64,000 nucleotides of DNA, from positions 573,001 to 637,000 of the forward strand of contig NC_133109.1 of NCBI RefSeq assembly GCF_022965805.1, read 5' to 3'. This DNA comes from Primulina eburnea (taxonomy: Eukaryota; Streptophyta; Magnoliopsida; Lamiales; Gesneriaceae). The first letter of the stretch is position 1; the number at the start of each line of letters is the position of its first letter. The notes under the pieces were generated by a model. That model was not told the origin of the DNA. It ran no database searches and was given only the letters and a program-made list of their open reading frames with translations. Made by a program: the position numbers and the translations under genes. Below are positions 1 to 10,776 of the stretch, piece after piece.

Positions 1-353
1 GTGAGTTGAGAAACTAAGAGTTTCAGTAGGCTGAGGTGTAAGTCCTTCTGAAGTGGGTGTGTACAAGTGTTGTACTGTAATATCCAAAGTCTTTTAATTA
101 TACCTTCTGGAAACAGAAGAAGGGGAGACGTAGAAGAGTTTATCTTCGAACTTCCATAAACAACTGCTGCCTACTGTTTTATTGTTTTTCAACTACTTCA
201 TCAGATTATTTCCGCACGTTTTATTGTAATCAGGTGAAAGTATTCGCACAAGATCAACTACTATCCTTAACAGGATTTTAGTACCTCATCAGAACGAAAA
301 ACGAGTAGAGTTTATTCACCCCCCCTCTCTAAACTCAACTTCGATCCTCAACA
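1..353 (+). repeat. 3' part of the 5' LTR
   Basis: These bases repeat 10426-10776 almost exactly. I count two substitutions (positions 10 and 97) and one 2-base length difference in the pyrimidine run near 325-330. The LTR ends in CA directly before the primer binding site. Confidence 0.95.
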
Positions 354-355
354 AT

Positions 356-367
356 TGGTATCAGAGC
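356..367 (+). other. Primer binding site for initiator tRNA-Met
   Basis: TGGTATCAGAGC lies two bases after the LTR end. It is the usual plant retrotransposon complement to the 3' end of tRNA-iMet. Confidence 0.92.
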
Positions 368-399
368 AGGTTATTCTTGTTTGTGAAAAACTACAACAA

Positions 400-1482
400 A
401 TGGCACACTTCAGCAAGATCCCTATGTTCTCCAAGGAAGATTTTGACGACTGGAAGATAAGAATGCAAGCTCATCTTGCAGCACAAGATGATGACATGTG
501 GTATGTCATCACAGATGGTCCACTGAAAATCTTAAAGCCTAACACAGTTGTTGCTGTTACTGACGGTGCACCACAGATGGTCGAAAAATCAAGAAGTGAA
601 TGGACCAGTGAAGATAAGAAAAAGGCCAATCTTGATAATGTGGCGAAGGACATATTGTATAAAACTCTCGACAAGAACACTTTCAGCAAGATTAAAATGT
701 GTTCTACTGCAAAGGATATTTGGGAAAAGCTCATCCAGATATGTGAAGGAAATGAGCAAACGAAAGAAAATAAACTGTCTGTAGCAATGCAGAAGTTTGA
801 AAATATGAAAATGAGAGCTGGTGAAACTCTAAATGAGTTTGATGAAAGATTCAGTAGCTTGGTCAATGAGCTAGCTGCTCTGGGTAAAGGGCATAGCAAC
901 AGAGAAATAGCCCTCAAGGTGATGAGAGCCTTACCCAGAGAATGGGATGTTAAAACAATGGCTATGAGAGTGTCCAAAGACTTGAACAAATTGGAACTGC
1001 ACGACTTATTTGCAGATCTAAAGGCCTACGAGTTCGAATTGGAAGTGAGAAGTGGAGAAGAGCCTTCAAGCCTACCCACCAAGGCTCTTGCTGCTACTGC
1101 TACTGCTTTTACTGCTACTGCCTCTACCTCTTCTACTCCTGCTGCAGTTGTACCTCAGGCATTACCTGCTGTGATAATTGACAATACAATGGAAAAGATT
1201 GCTGAACAAATCAGTAGTGATGCTATGTCCTTATTTGTAAAGAAATTCTCCAGGTTCATGAAGAAGAACCATCGAACCTATCAGGGTCCCAATCGCAATT
1301 TCAAGAAAGATTCACCATCTGGTGATATGGGATGCTTCAACTGTGGAAAGATAGGTCACTTCATTGCTGATTGTCCTAAACCAAAGAAGGATGACCAAAA
1401 GAGAAAGGATCACAAGAGAAATGACAAAAAGTCCAGAAGAGATCGAAAAGAGATGATTGCCGAAGAAAGCAAATCTAAGTGA
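400..1482 (+). CDS. Copia Gag (capsid/nucleocapsid)
   Basis: The first ATG after the primer site is at 400 and gives about 360 residues ending in TGA at 1480-1482. The N-terminal two thirds has the helical, charged character of copia Gag (UBN2 type), followed by an Ala/Thr-rich linker. One CX2CX4HX4C zinc knuckle (CFNCGKIGHFIADC) is encoded at about 1348-1390, then a Lys/Arg-rich tail. The family role is packaging of the element RNA in cytoplasmic particles. The reading frame stays open after the TGA, so the stop looks like a disabling change and not the natural end. The open frame extends back to 355, but the primer site lies there, so 400 is the better start. Confidence 0.85.
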   Translation: MAHFSKIPMFSKEDFDDWKIRMQAHLAAQDDDMWYVITDGPLKILKPNTVVAVTDGAPQMVEKSRSEWTSEDKKKANLDNVAKDILYKTLDKNTFSKIKMCSTAKDIWEKLIQICEGNEQTKENKLSVAMQKFENMKMRAGETLNEFDERFSSLVNELAALGKGHSNREIALKVMRALPREWDVKTMAMRVSKDLNKLELHDLFADLKAYEFELEVRSGEEPSSLPTKALAATATAFTATASTSSTPAAVVPQALPAVIIDNTMEKIAEQISSDAMSLFVKKFSRFMKKNHRTYQGPNRNFKKDSPSGDMGCFNCGKIGHFIADCPKPKKDDQKRKDHKRNDKKSRRDRKEMIAEESKSK

Positions 1483-2421
1483 GCGGACTCTAGTTCTGAG
1501 TCATCTGACTCAGAAAGTCATTCCAGTGACAGTGATGCAGAAGAAGTCAAATGTCTAATGGCAGACAATGACTCAACCTCGACATCTGGAGAGGTATTTG
1601 ATTTTGACTCTAATGAATTTACACGAAATGACTTGATTGATGCACTGCATGAAATGGTAAAAGAGTATTCCAGACTTTCTCAATCATTTGAAGAAGTTAA
1701 GATTGAAAATCAGAACTTAAAGAATCAGAACAGTAAGTTAACTTGCTCGTAAGTAGACAGCTGCAATGATTTACAAATTAAGATGAGTAAATTAATAACT
1801 GAGAATGAAAGAGCCAAAGCAGATTACCAGAAGGTGCTTTCTGAAAACCAGAAGTTGTCGCTACTGGTAAATGCTTGGAACAAGTCTTCTGTTTCATTGG
1901 AAAAGATGCAAGAATTACAAAAACAGTCAGGAGATAGGAGTGGTCTCAGTTTTTGTAATAATGAAGGCACTTCTGAAACGAATACTAAGCCAACACTGGA
2001 TATGTGCAAAGGGAAATACATTCACTTTGTGAAATCCAGTGTGGTACAGGAACCAGAAGTATCTACTGCTTTAGTTGAAAGGAATGTAAATCTGACGAAC
2101 AGAAGAATGCACTATGGTCTGGGTTACGTTAAACCTAAGGAAAAAGTTGACTAGAGTTCTAGATTCAAAAAAGAATTCAACTCTGGAAGACAACATCCTA
2201 TGAAGGTTAAAAACTACCAGTACTACAACTCTAAACCTGTTCAGAAGAGATACAGACTGGAAAACAGAAACAGAAGGGAAGAACAACATTTTGGTATGCA
2301 TACTGTTAGAAATAACAGACCTTCTATTGCACACACATCTTTGGATACCCGAAGTACAAAGTCACCAAGAATTGTACAAATGTGGGTTCCCAAAGGACTG
2401 ATAAGGCTTGGAACCAAATAG
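1483..2421 (+). pseudogene. Gag-to-protease linker region of copia polyprotein, broken
   Basis: This continues the gag frame and is interrupted by TAA at 1750-1752, TAG at 2152-2154 and TAG at 2419-2421. The pieces are acidic/Ser-rich (1483-1620), then Glu/Lys/Gln-rich and probably coiled coil (1620-1930), then basic and Arg/Asn-rich (2160-2420). Between 2421 and 2445 the coding frame changes from frame 1 to frame 3, which implies a small indel. No enzyme domain is visible. Confidence 0.7.
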
Positions 2422-2444
2422 ATTTGGGTACCAGATACTAAAAT

Positions 2445-3233
2445 TTGTGTTTGCAGGAACAGCAGAAGGAAGCAGAAATCAGTAACTCTACATGGTATCT
2501 GGACAGTGGATGTTCCAGACACATGACTGGACAAAGAAACCTACTTTCCGAGATAGTGAGCTGTACTGGACCAAAGATAACTTTTGGAGACAACTCAAAA
2601 GGTAAAACCATGGGTAAGGGTAAGATTATCCATGGTAATATAACTATTAACGATGTGTTATTAGTTGACAATCTTTGTTACAATCTAATCAGCATTAGTC
2701 AACTATGTGATAATGGGTATTCTGTGACTTTTCAAAAGCATTCATGTATAGTTAGAGATTCTACTGAACCTACTGTGTTAACCGGAAAGAGAGAAGGCAA
2801 TACTTATAGAGTCTCTTGGAACTCAAATCATGTCAATACTCCTACATGCTTAGTTGCTTCTCTTAGCAATAAACACTGGCTATGGCACAAGAAATTGAAT
2901 CATCTGAATTTCAAGTCAATCAATTATCTCAAGAAGCAGAATATAGTAGATGGACTACCTGACATTAATTTCGTTAAAAATCATGTTTGTTCTGCTTGTC
3001 AGCTTGAGAAACAGATAAGATCTAGTTTCAAGAGCAAAGATAGCAAATCAACTTCAAGATGTCTGGAACTACTGCATATGGACCTATTTGGTCCTATCCC
3101 CATCATGAGCTTAGGGGGAATGAAATATACTCTTGTTGTTATTGATGATTTTTCTAGATTCACTTGGGTAATCTTTCTCGCAGGGAAAGATCAAACCAGT
3201 AGTCTCTTGATCAAGCTTCTGAAAAGGATTTAA
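2445..3233 (+). pseudogene. Copia protease, GAG-pre-integrase and start of integrase core
   Basis: The aspartic protease active site sits in WYLDSGCSRHMTG near 2490. The pre-integrase zinc region follows: an HX3H-type motif near 2885-2900, then a CX2C at about 2990-3000. The integrase core begins near 3060 with its first catalytic Asp in HMDLFGPI. The frame ends in TAA at 3231-3233, inside the integrase core, and is open again immediately afterwards. This is therefore one polyprotein broken by a stop. Confidence 0.85.
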
Positions 3234-4727
3234 AATGAAAAATCTACTACCATCATTAAAATCAGAAGTGATCGGGGCACTGAATTCACTAACAAGTATC
3301 TTGAGTTATATTTGAATGAGCAGGGGATTCATCATGAATATTCAGCTGCCAGAACTCCTCAACAAAACGGAGTAACTGAGAGGAGAAATAGAACTCTAAA
3401 AGAAGCAGCTAGAACAATGCTAGCAGATGCAGACATTTCTCAGCGCTTCTGGGCTGAAGATATCAATACTGCTTGTTACACGCAAAACAGATCTATGGTC
3501 AACAAGAGACACAACCAGACTCCGTATGAAATATGGAAAGAGAAGAAGCCCAATGTATCTTATTTTCATGTGTTTGGTTGCAAATGTTTTGTACTAAATA
3601 ATGGCAAAAATCATTTGACGGCATTTGACTCAAAATCAGATGGTGGAATATTTCTTGGTTACTCTGCTGTAAGCAGAGCTTTTAGGATCTTCAACAATAG
3701 AACTCTTAATGTTGAAGAATCGATTCATGTTGTCTTCGATGAAGACAGCAGTGCTGAAATTTCTAACATATCTGATTTAAGTAACAGGTTAGACAGGATC
3801 CACTTGGAAATCGACAGTGAAGATGATGTAGAAGCAAATACCAAGGATCTTCAAAATCCAGAACCAGACACACCAATAGTGGAACCAGAAGCACAGAACT
3901 TGGATCTACCAATACCAGCAGAAGATGTTCAAGAACCTACTACTGGTTCTGTAGAAGACAATCTTAACATATCAAATCAGGAAGATGTCCATTCAAATCC
4001 GTTTATCTGGAGAAAATCTCATCCTCCATCATTGTTTATTGGTAATCCAGCAACGCCGTTGAGAACCAGAAGGCAAATGCTTAATGAATACATGCATCCT
4101 GCTTTTATATCTCAGGATGAAACAAAGAAGATTGAAGAAGCTCTTCTGGATCCTAGTTGGATTGAAGCCATGCAAGAAGAGCTGAATCAATTCAAACATA
4201 ATGAAGTTTGGTTTCTAGTACCTAGACCATCTCATCAAGCTGTCATTGGAACTCAGTGGGTATTCAGAAACAAACTCAATGAAGAAGGCACAGTGGTGAG
4301 AAATAAAGCTAGATTGGTAGCTCAAGGCTTCAGACAAGAAGAAGGCATAGACTTTGATGAGAATTATGCACCAGTAGCAAGGCTCGAAGCAATCAGAATA
4401 TTCTTAGCCTTTGCTGCTTTCAAGAATTTCAAAGTATATCAAATGGATGTGAAAAGTGCTTTTCTAAATGGTCTTTTACAAGAAGAAGTATACGTCGAAC
4501 AACCTCCAGGTTTTATCGATCACTTTTCTCCGCATCATGTATTTAAATTACACAAAACATTATATGGTCTAAAACAGGCACCTAGAGCTTGGTATGACAC
4601 TCTATCACAATTTCTCATTGATCATGATTTTACCATCGGAGCAGTAGATAAAACTTTATTTACTTTAGTCAAAGAAAAGCACATTCTTTTAGTACAGATC
4701 TATGTTGATGATATTATTTTTGGGTAA
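3234..4727 (+). pseudogene. Copia integrase C-terminal half and reverse transcriptase
   Basis: Same frame as the preceding segment; the first ATG is at 3312. The second integrase Asp lies in SDRGTEF (about 3270). The catalytic Glu region follows at 3350-3420 with the copia signature [14 protein letters not shown]. An acidic linker spans 3740-4060. Reverse transcriptase begins near 4190 and carries [25 protein letters not shown] and the YVDD catalytic box at about 4702-4713. TAA at 4725-4727 interrupts just after YVDD, inside the enzyme. Confidence 0.88.
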
Positions 4728-5642
4728 CCTAACCCCAAATTATGTGCAAAGTTTGGAAAATTGATACAGGATAAATTTGAAATGAGTATAATGAAAGAAT
4801 TAACATTCTTCCTAGGATTACAGATTAAGCAATCAGAGACTGGAATCTTTATAAATCAAGCCAAGTACACCAAGGAGCTTCTGAAAAAGTTCGGAATGGA
4901 AGCATGCTCTGCTGCTTCTACTCCAATGAGCTCATCTATTAAGCTTGATAAAGATGAAAGTGGTATTCCAGTAGAGGTAACTCAGTATCGAGGTCTTATT
5001 GGTTCCTTATTATATTTAACTGCCAGTAGACCAGATATCATGTTTGCTGTTTGCATTTGTGCTAGATTTCAATCTAACCCCAAAGAATCTCATTATATTG
5101 CTGCTAAACGTATTTTGAAGTACTTGAAAGGAACTCAAAACGTCGGCTTATGGTATCCCAATGATTCATCGTTAAATCTTATTGGATATTCAGATGCTGA
5201 TTATGCAGGTTGCAAACTAGACCAAAAAAGCACAAGTGGTTTTTGTCAATTTCTTGGTGATAGGCTGATATCCTGGTTTAGCAAGAAACAGACTTCCATA
5301 GCCACATCTACTGCAGAAGCAGAATATCTGGCTGCTGGAAGCTGCTGCCAGATACTGTGGATTCAACAACAGTTAAGAGACTATGGGATTCAAGCCTCCG
5401 AATCACCTATATTCTGTGACAATACCAGTGCAATTGCAATCACACAAAATCCAGTACTTCATTCCAGAACGAAGCACATAGACATCAGACATCACTTTAT
5501 TAGAGATCATGTGCAGAAGAAGAACATTCGTCTGGAATATGTTTCTACTGATCAACAAACAGCAGATATCTTCACAAAACCCTTACCAGAAAATAAGTTT
5601 TCTTACTTTCGTAATTCTCTTGGTTTGATAGATTTAACTTGA
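4728..5642 (+). pseudogene. Copia reverse transcriptase C-terminus and RNase H
   Basis: Same frame as the upstream segment; the first ATG is at 4761. RNase H is clear: GYSDADYAGC (catalytic Asp), the TAEAEYLA box (Glu), FCDNTSAI (Asp) and a final His/Asp-rich block near 5470-5510. The natural polyprotein end is TGA at 5640-5642, closing with the usual TADIFTKPLP motif. Confidence 0.9.
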
Positions 5643-5990
5643 TTATTGTCTGTTAACTTAGTTAAATTTTATTCTTACTTGATTGCTATCGCATTGAACT
5701 AACAGTAAGATATTTGCAGAAAAGCAGAAGAGGAAAGTCAGATACGTTAACTAGAATTTTATTAGAAACCATTTCAGTACATTACACGATGCAAAAGTAA
5801 AAACAGTAGATCTTCTATGCTATTTAACCAGTAGCGTTACATGTAGCGTTTGTCTTCTGTAATAGGAGCTCTCTGATATTTGCTTGCAAAGTACTTCAAC
5901 AGGAAAAAGATGGTCTTATTCGAAGAGAAAGGCCTAGAAAGAATCTAGCAAGCTTAGGTCTTGCCAGCACTAATGTAATTTTTAGATGCC

Positions 5991-6248
5991 TTACAGGGCA
6001 TCAGAGAGGATTTCAGCATCATCAATCCACCAACACTCTCTTATTGCATTAGCATGATTCTGGAAGAAATCGATGCTACATTTCAAACTCAATCGAAGCA
6101 AAAGATCTGCATAACTGTGGAAACTACAACTCCAGGAGTGTATTTCAAGGATCATTACGAAATATATGATACTCTCAAACTTCTCTCTGGACAATTTTAC
6201 TTCATCTCCTGAATCAAACTCTAACTTTCTTTTTACTTGAGTTTTCAT
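5991..6248 (-). CDS. Possible antisense ORF inside the copia element, 85 aa
   Basis: I do not recognise the protein. The ATG at 6248-6246 sits in a CAA-rich leader (AACAACAATG), and 33-42 bases upstream on the same strand is CTATAAATAC (6290-6281). That combination resembles a short plant core promoter and leader. The peptide begins basic and then becomes hydrophobic and Cys/Trp-containing. Antisense ORFs between pol and the 3' LTR are known in some plant LTR retrotransposons, but I cannot link this one to a family. It could be a chance ORF. Confidence 0.3.
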   Translation of the reverse strand: MKTQVKRKLEFDSGDEVKLSREKFESIIYFVMILEIHSWSCSFHSYADLLLRLSLKCSIDFFQNHANAIRECWWIDDAEILSDAL

Positions 6249-6280
6249 TGTTGTTGTTTAACTTCGTTCAAGCTTTGCAA

Positions 6281-6290
6281 GTATTTATAG
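6281..6290 (-). promoter_or_regulatory. TATA-like box upstream of the antisense ORF
   Basis: CTATAAATAC on the minus strand, about 33 bases before the antisense ATG at 6248. Spacing and leader composition fit a core promoter; there is no other support. Confidence 0.3.
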
Positions 6291-6847
6291 AGGGAACAAA
6301 GACTCTTGTGAATCGCAAGATTGCGACTGTTCATTTTCAACAGCTCAGATTGAGAGATGGCCAAGAGTCACTTGTCGCAATTATGACCACTTATTAATTG
6401 CATTTACCGAGGGGGAACAGTATCTTAGTCAGACTAAGAGTTTGACACCTTTTCAGAAAACAGATAGGATGTTTGTCTTTTCGATAAAACTACAAGTCTG
6501 CTGGTTTTGACAAAGTGCTCGCATATCTCAGCACCCTGAAACTTCCAGCAGACGTTATCATAAAATGACAAATCCTTTTCTGAATTCTTTTAGTAACCGT
6601 CTGGACAGCCCGCTCTTTTTCAAAATTTTCAAAATCATTCGTCTTTCTGACAGTTTCTGAAAAACTTTTCAAACACTCAACCAAGAACATACTGACACGT
6701 GTTTTATGTTTATTTGACGGTTGTATATCTATTTCATATTTCACATTTTCACCTTTACTGTTTCATAACTATCGATATTCAGCTACTGCTTTCTCTATAT
6801 CATCAACTAACTACTGCAAATTTTTCTGATCTCATCTGCATACAGAA

Positions 6848-8095
6848 ATGGCTGGAGCATACACTCTTAACGCTTATCAAGTTAACTTTGCTTCCGTTCT
6901 CAACATCAAGGATGAGAATCTCTTGAAAATGTTTCAGGATATTGAGAAATCGGGACTCCGGAAATTCCTGGAAGCACCAGCAGTTATCTACAAAAATGCT
7001 CTCCTGGAATTTTACGCTAAAGCAACAATGCTTGAAGGAAGGATTGTTCATACTCAAGGAGATGCTTCTATCTCCATTGATGCCGCACATCTAGGAGCAA
7101 CCTTCCTCCTTCCACTTTCGGGTATGTCTGAACTCTTTGATATTTCCAAGACAGATATGTCTGTTGCTGTCAGCTCTTTCTCATCATCTGGAGAAGAAGT
7201 GTCTCCTTCCTGTCACAAGAAACTGCTCAAAATAGAGTATCAGATTCTGGCCGATATTGTGGCTAAAGCTATTTTGATCAAGGCTGGCACCTTCGACAAG
7301 TTGACGAAGGAGAAAGTTCAAGTAATGACTGCCATCTCTAAGGGGATTAAGGTGTACTGGAGTCATTTTATTTTCAGAATTATGAAGGATATGGTTATTC
7401 GGAAGAGTTCTGGTTTCGCGGTTCAGATCAGTGTTTTGCTCAAGGATGCTGGTTTCGCATCTACCAGTAATCTCGATGCTACCCCCGTTACCATGATTGA
7501 TGCAGCAAATGTATTGGCTCTAAGGCCTAAGCCAACCGTGGCGGAGTTTGTTGCAATGAAGAAGGAAATTGGGGAAACTGCTTCTGAGGCTCCCAAAACT
7601 CAAAAGAAAATTTCAAAGAAACGATTGATTATTTCGACGGATTCCGATAAAACAGCATCAGAAGAGTCTGCTGCTGCTGTTCGACCAGCAGTGCCAACCC
7701 CAGCCAAGAAGAAACCGCGCACCATTCTTAAGATCAAAAAGACATCAGAACTGTCTGAAATTGAGAAAGTACCTATTCGTCAGGTCTTTCCAGAAGCGGT
7801 TCCTTCTGCTCGATCAACTGCTTCTCCGACTGCACACGCTACTGCGTCTGTTTCAGCACCTTCTATTGCTACTGCTTTTAAGCCAACATCTGGAATCGTT
7901 CTTCGGGAACCAGCAAGCGGGTCTTCTGCTTTCCGACCTATTGCGCCTATTTCATCTTCTGACAAAGGCAAAGGGAAAATGGTCGAAGAACCACCTACTT
8001 TTGGTCACAAGACCACTGTCACCACCGGCGTTGATCTTCATCTAGCCGAGATTGAGACCTCTGCAAACGATGACATGAATTTCTTTGATGAATGA
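6848..8095 (+). CDS. Extra ORF of Sirevirus-like element, N-terminal part
   Basis: The ATG follows a CAG-rich leader (ACAGAAATGG). It encodes 415 residues. Residues 1-230 look like a folded helical domain with alternating hydrophobic and charged positions. From about residue 240 the protein is Ala/Ser/Thr/Pro-rich with basic patches (KKKPR). I see no signal peptide, no membrane segment and no fusion-peptide-like stretch, so the old label 'env-like' for ORFs at this position is not supported here. TGA at 8093-8095 ends it, but the frame stays open to 9019, so this is probably the first part of one longer protein. The family recurs in copia elements; its function is unknown to me. Confidence 0.7.
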   Translation: MAGAYTLNAYQVNFASVLNIKDENLLKMFQDIEKSGLRKFLEAPAVIYKNALLEFYAKATMLEGRIVHTQGDASISIDAAHLGATFLLPLSGMSELFDISKTDMSVAVSSFSSSGEEVSPSCHKKLLKIEYQILADIVAKAILIKAGTFDKLTKEKVQVMTAISKGIKVYWSHFIFRIMKDMVIRKSSGFAVQISVLLKDAGFASTSNLDATPVTMIDAANVLALRPKPTVAEFVAMKKEIGETASEAPKTQKKISKKRLIISTDSDKTASEESAAAVRPAVPTPAKKKPRTILKIKKTSELSEIEKVPIRQVFPEAVPSARSTASPTAHATASVSAPSIATAFKPTSGIVLREPASGSSAFRPIAPISSSDKGKGKMVEEPPTFGHKTTVTTGVDLHLAEIETSANDDMNFFDE

Positions 8096-9656
8096 CATAC
8101 TGTCCATTTGTTTCATTCTTTTGCTTACTTCAAAACAAAAGGGGCTTATGGCAAAATGATGAATGCGGAAAAGAGAATTTTTCAGCTGGCAAAAACAGAA
8201 AATGTCATCGAGGCCTTGCGCAGAAGGAACTTCATCCTCGATCAGCTGAAATGTCAGAAATTAGAATCAGTTCTGAAAGTTCTTCAATCGAATTTTGATC
8301 CTGCCGTTCCTACTGCTGTTCAGGATCAAAATGTTATTTTGATTCTTTCTGACAGATTAAAGCAGATGAGTGAGCAACTTATGGCTCAAGAACAAGGCTT
8401 TGGAGAGCCTACTGTTTATCATGTTGGCCTTGTCCCGATCTTTCAACAGAATCAGACAGTTGAGGAAAGGACTACAGCCTCCCCAAAGGCTGCTGTTCTT
8501 AGTACTCCTGCATCTCCGACTAGGCCCATTCAGTCCTCATCACTATTGTCCGTGCATGAACTGGCTTCAGTTGAGGAAGTCATTGAATCAATTGTCCCTA
8601 CTGTCTCTACCACGTTGGAAGCAGCACCGGCTATTTCTTTGCCCCCTTCTGGTTCTCCTACCCCAGAGCAACAATTAGCAGAACCAGATGCTACTTCTTT
8701 ACTGCCGAATTTAGAGTTGTTTTCTGCTGCACATCAAGCAGAAATGAACATTCTTCTGGAACAGCCTTCTGCACCTTCTATTGAAGCATCTTCAGTTTCA
8801 CAGGTTGTTACTGTCCCAATGGAAGAAGCTTTGGCCTCTGACTTGGCCATTCCTACTGAAGATATTACTCTTCCTCTGGTTGCTGTTGAACCTACTGTTT
8901 CTGCAATTCCAGCAGCGAGCCCCTGCTCCTTCTACTGCATTGATGGATGCTCCTCAAGTTTCTACTGCGTTGCCTGTCTCCCTCCCTGTTTTGACTGCGA
9001 CGAATTCTCGTCTTTCTGAGATCAAACAACGCATTCTTGCACGAACTCCCTCCCCGGAATCAGATGCTTTTGACCTGGAACATCAGATTCGGTTTCTACA
9101 AACCGAACTCAACAACGTCTCTGATTTAGTGAAACGTATATCTTGTGAAAACCTTGCGGAATTCAGTGGTGTTAAATCTTTCCGAGAGCGAATGGGGAAA
9201 TACATCTATCTCACTAAGGAGACCACGAACAAGATGTATGCTGAAACCTCCGTTTTCAGACAAGCTATATCAAGGACTCACGGCACCATCATGCTTGCTC
9301 AAAATGATATACTCACTCGAATCACTGAGCATGATGATCTTTTTCGATCACTCTCTACTTCTGTGGAACTTTTGGATGCCAAGATTGACTCTCAAAATCA
9401 ATCTATCACTACATTAGATAATCGCATCTCTTCTCAGACCCCGTATCTGGAGATGCTAACCGATGGCATTAAAAATATTTCCGGCAGACTGAATTATCTC
9501 TTTACTCATGTGGTGGCCGCTGATGCCAAAAAGGGGGAAGATAGAGGAGATCAAGCAGGAGTTAGGCAAACAGAAGATGAGGCTGAACCTTCTACTAGAA
9601 GAGATCAAGAACCTCAAAATGAAGAAATCATTTACATGGACATTGGAACCGATTGA
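8096..9656 (+). pseudogene. Extra ORF of Sirevirus-like element, C-terminal part, frameshifted
   Basis: Frame 2 continues from the TGA at 8093 to 9019. From roughly 8916-8930 the sensible coding moves to frame 3, which runs to TGA at 9654-9656. This shows a small indel. The content is low-complexity Ser/Thr/Pro/Ala (8440-8950), then a long helical segment with heptad spacing (about 9070-9480) that looks like coiled coil, then an acidic tail. With the N-terminal part the intact protein would have been over 900 residues. Confidence 0.6.
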
Positions 9657-9755
9657 TTTGTTTACTTTAATGCGTTATTGACATTATCCGTTTTGATTAA
9701 ATGATTATCTGTTTTACTTAACGACTTTCTACTGTTTAGGTTTTGGCATCACCAC

Positions 9756-9766
9756 AAAGGGGGAAA
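9756..9766 (+). other. Polypurine tract
   Basis: AAAGGGGGAAA ends one base before the TG of the 3' LTR. This is the expected site of plus-strand primer formation. Confidence 0.9.
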
Positions 9767-9767
9767 T

Positions 9768-10776
9768 TGTTAGACATGAATTTTATTGTGGCGATGATAA
9801 CTAAAACCAGTAGACCAGCAGACCAGAACAACAGTATAACTTATCAGTAGCTGCTGTTCTAGTTAAACTAAACCAGTAGAAAAGGGATAACAATTCAAAA
9901 ACAGTAGAGAACGTTTTCTAACGTTGCTATCTTAATTGTTACCGTCAAAGAGTTCCTAGTACTAGTATTAATTGCAGCATTAAATACTATACGGAGTCAT
10001 TTAATGCATATTACCCAATTAAGTATAAAACAAGACTGATTGTTTTATAGCTTTTCTGCAGGAACTTGTTTCGGTAATAAAGCTGATTGTATCAGTTATC
10101 TGAAGACTTCTCTGATTGTGAACGTTGAACTCAGTCGATTATATATACTTGGATCAAATCCTTGTTCGACACGACACTTCGCATAATATCATTTTCAAGG
10201 AACAAAGCTACTCTCTTATCAGACGAATATCAGAATTCCTTGAGCATTCTAAAAGTTCAACATAAAGAAAAGTAGCACACGCTTCATAGCTTATATCTGA
10301 TCTTTTGTAGATCATCTTGTGCTACTAATTCTTACACTCTTCACGATCTTTACTGCACTTATACTTTATCAGAAGAGTCTGTAATCTGAAAAGAGTCTTT
10401 TCAGAACTTTGTGTTTCGCATTCTTGTGAGTTGATAAACTAAGAGTTTCAGTAGGCTGAGGTGTAAGTCCTTCTGAAGTGGGTGTGTACAAGTGTTGTAC
10501 TGTAATATCCAAAGTCTTTTAGTTATACCTTCTGGAAACAGAAGAAGGGGAGACGTAGAAGAGTTTATCTTCGAACTTCCATAAACAACTGCTGCCTACT
10601 GTTTTATTGTTTTTCAACTACTTCATCAGATTATTTCCGCACGTTTTATTGTAATCAGGTGAAAGTATTCGCACAAGATCAACTACTATCCTTAACAGGA
10701 TTTTAGTACCTCATCAGAACGAAAAACGAGTAGAGTTTATTCACCCCCCCTCTAAACTCAACTTCGATCCTCAACA
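9768..10776 (+). repeat. 3' LTR of the copia element, complete
   Basis: It is 1009 bases, begins TGTTAGACAT after the polypurine tract and ends CCTCAACA, giving short TGTT/AACA inverted ends. Bases 10426-10776 match window positions 1-353. The first 658 bases have no partner in the window because the 5' LTR is cut. Confidence 0.95.

Larger units (their letters stand above)
5643..6847 (+). other. Spacer between pol and the extra ORF of the copia element
   Basis: No sense-strand coding is visible. It holds a purine run resembling a second polypurine tract (6408-6418, GAGGGGGAACA) and, on the minus strand, a short ORF preceded by a TATA-like box. Long non-coding stretches with extra purine tracts here are known in Sireviruses. 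Confidence 0.55.
1..10776 (+). mobile_element. Sirevirus-like Ty1/copia LTR retrotransposon, 5' end outside window
   Basis: The order is LTR end, tRNA-iMet primer site, gag with a CCHC knuckle, protease, integrase, reverse transcriptase and RNase H, a 4.1 kb extra region with further ORFs, polypurine tract, 3' LTR. Integrase before reverse transcriptase defines copia. A roughly 1 kb LTR and long ORFs between pol and the 3' LTR are known features of the Sirevirus (SIRE/Maximus) lineage. The window opens 353 bases before the end of the 5' LTR, so the left target duplication cannot be seen; the right one would start at 10777. gag-pol is interrupted by six in-frame stops and a frame change, so this copy cannot make its own polyprotein. 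Confidence 0.93.

Noticed and set aside
471..989. 172-codon minus-strand ORF inside gag
   Set aside because: Shadow of the copia gag frame; no domain, and the plus strand has clear Gag motifs.
6490..6744. Second antisense ORF in the copia spacer
   Set aside because: No recognisable protein and no promoter-like signals before it, unlike the ORF at 5991-6248.
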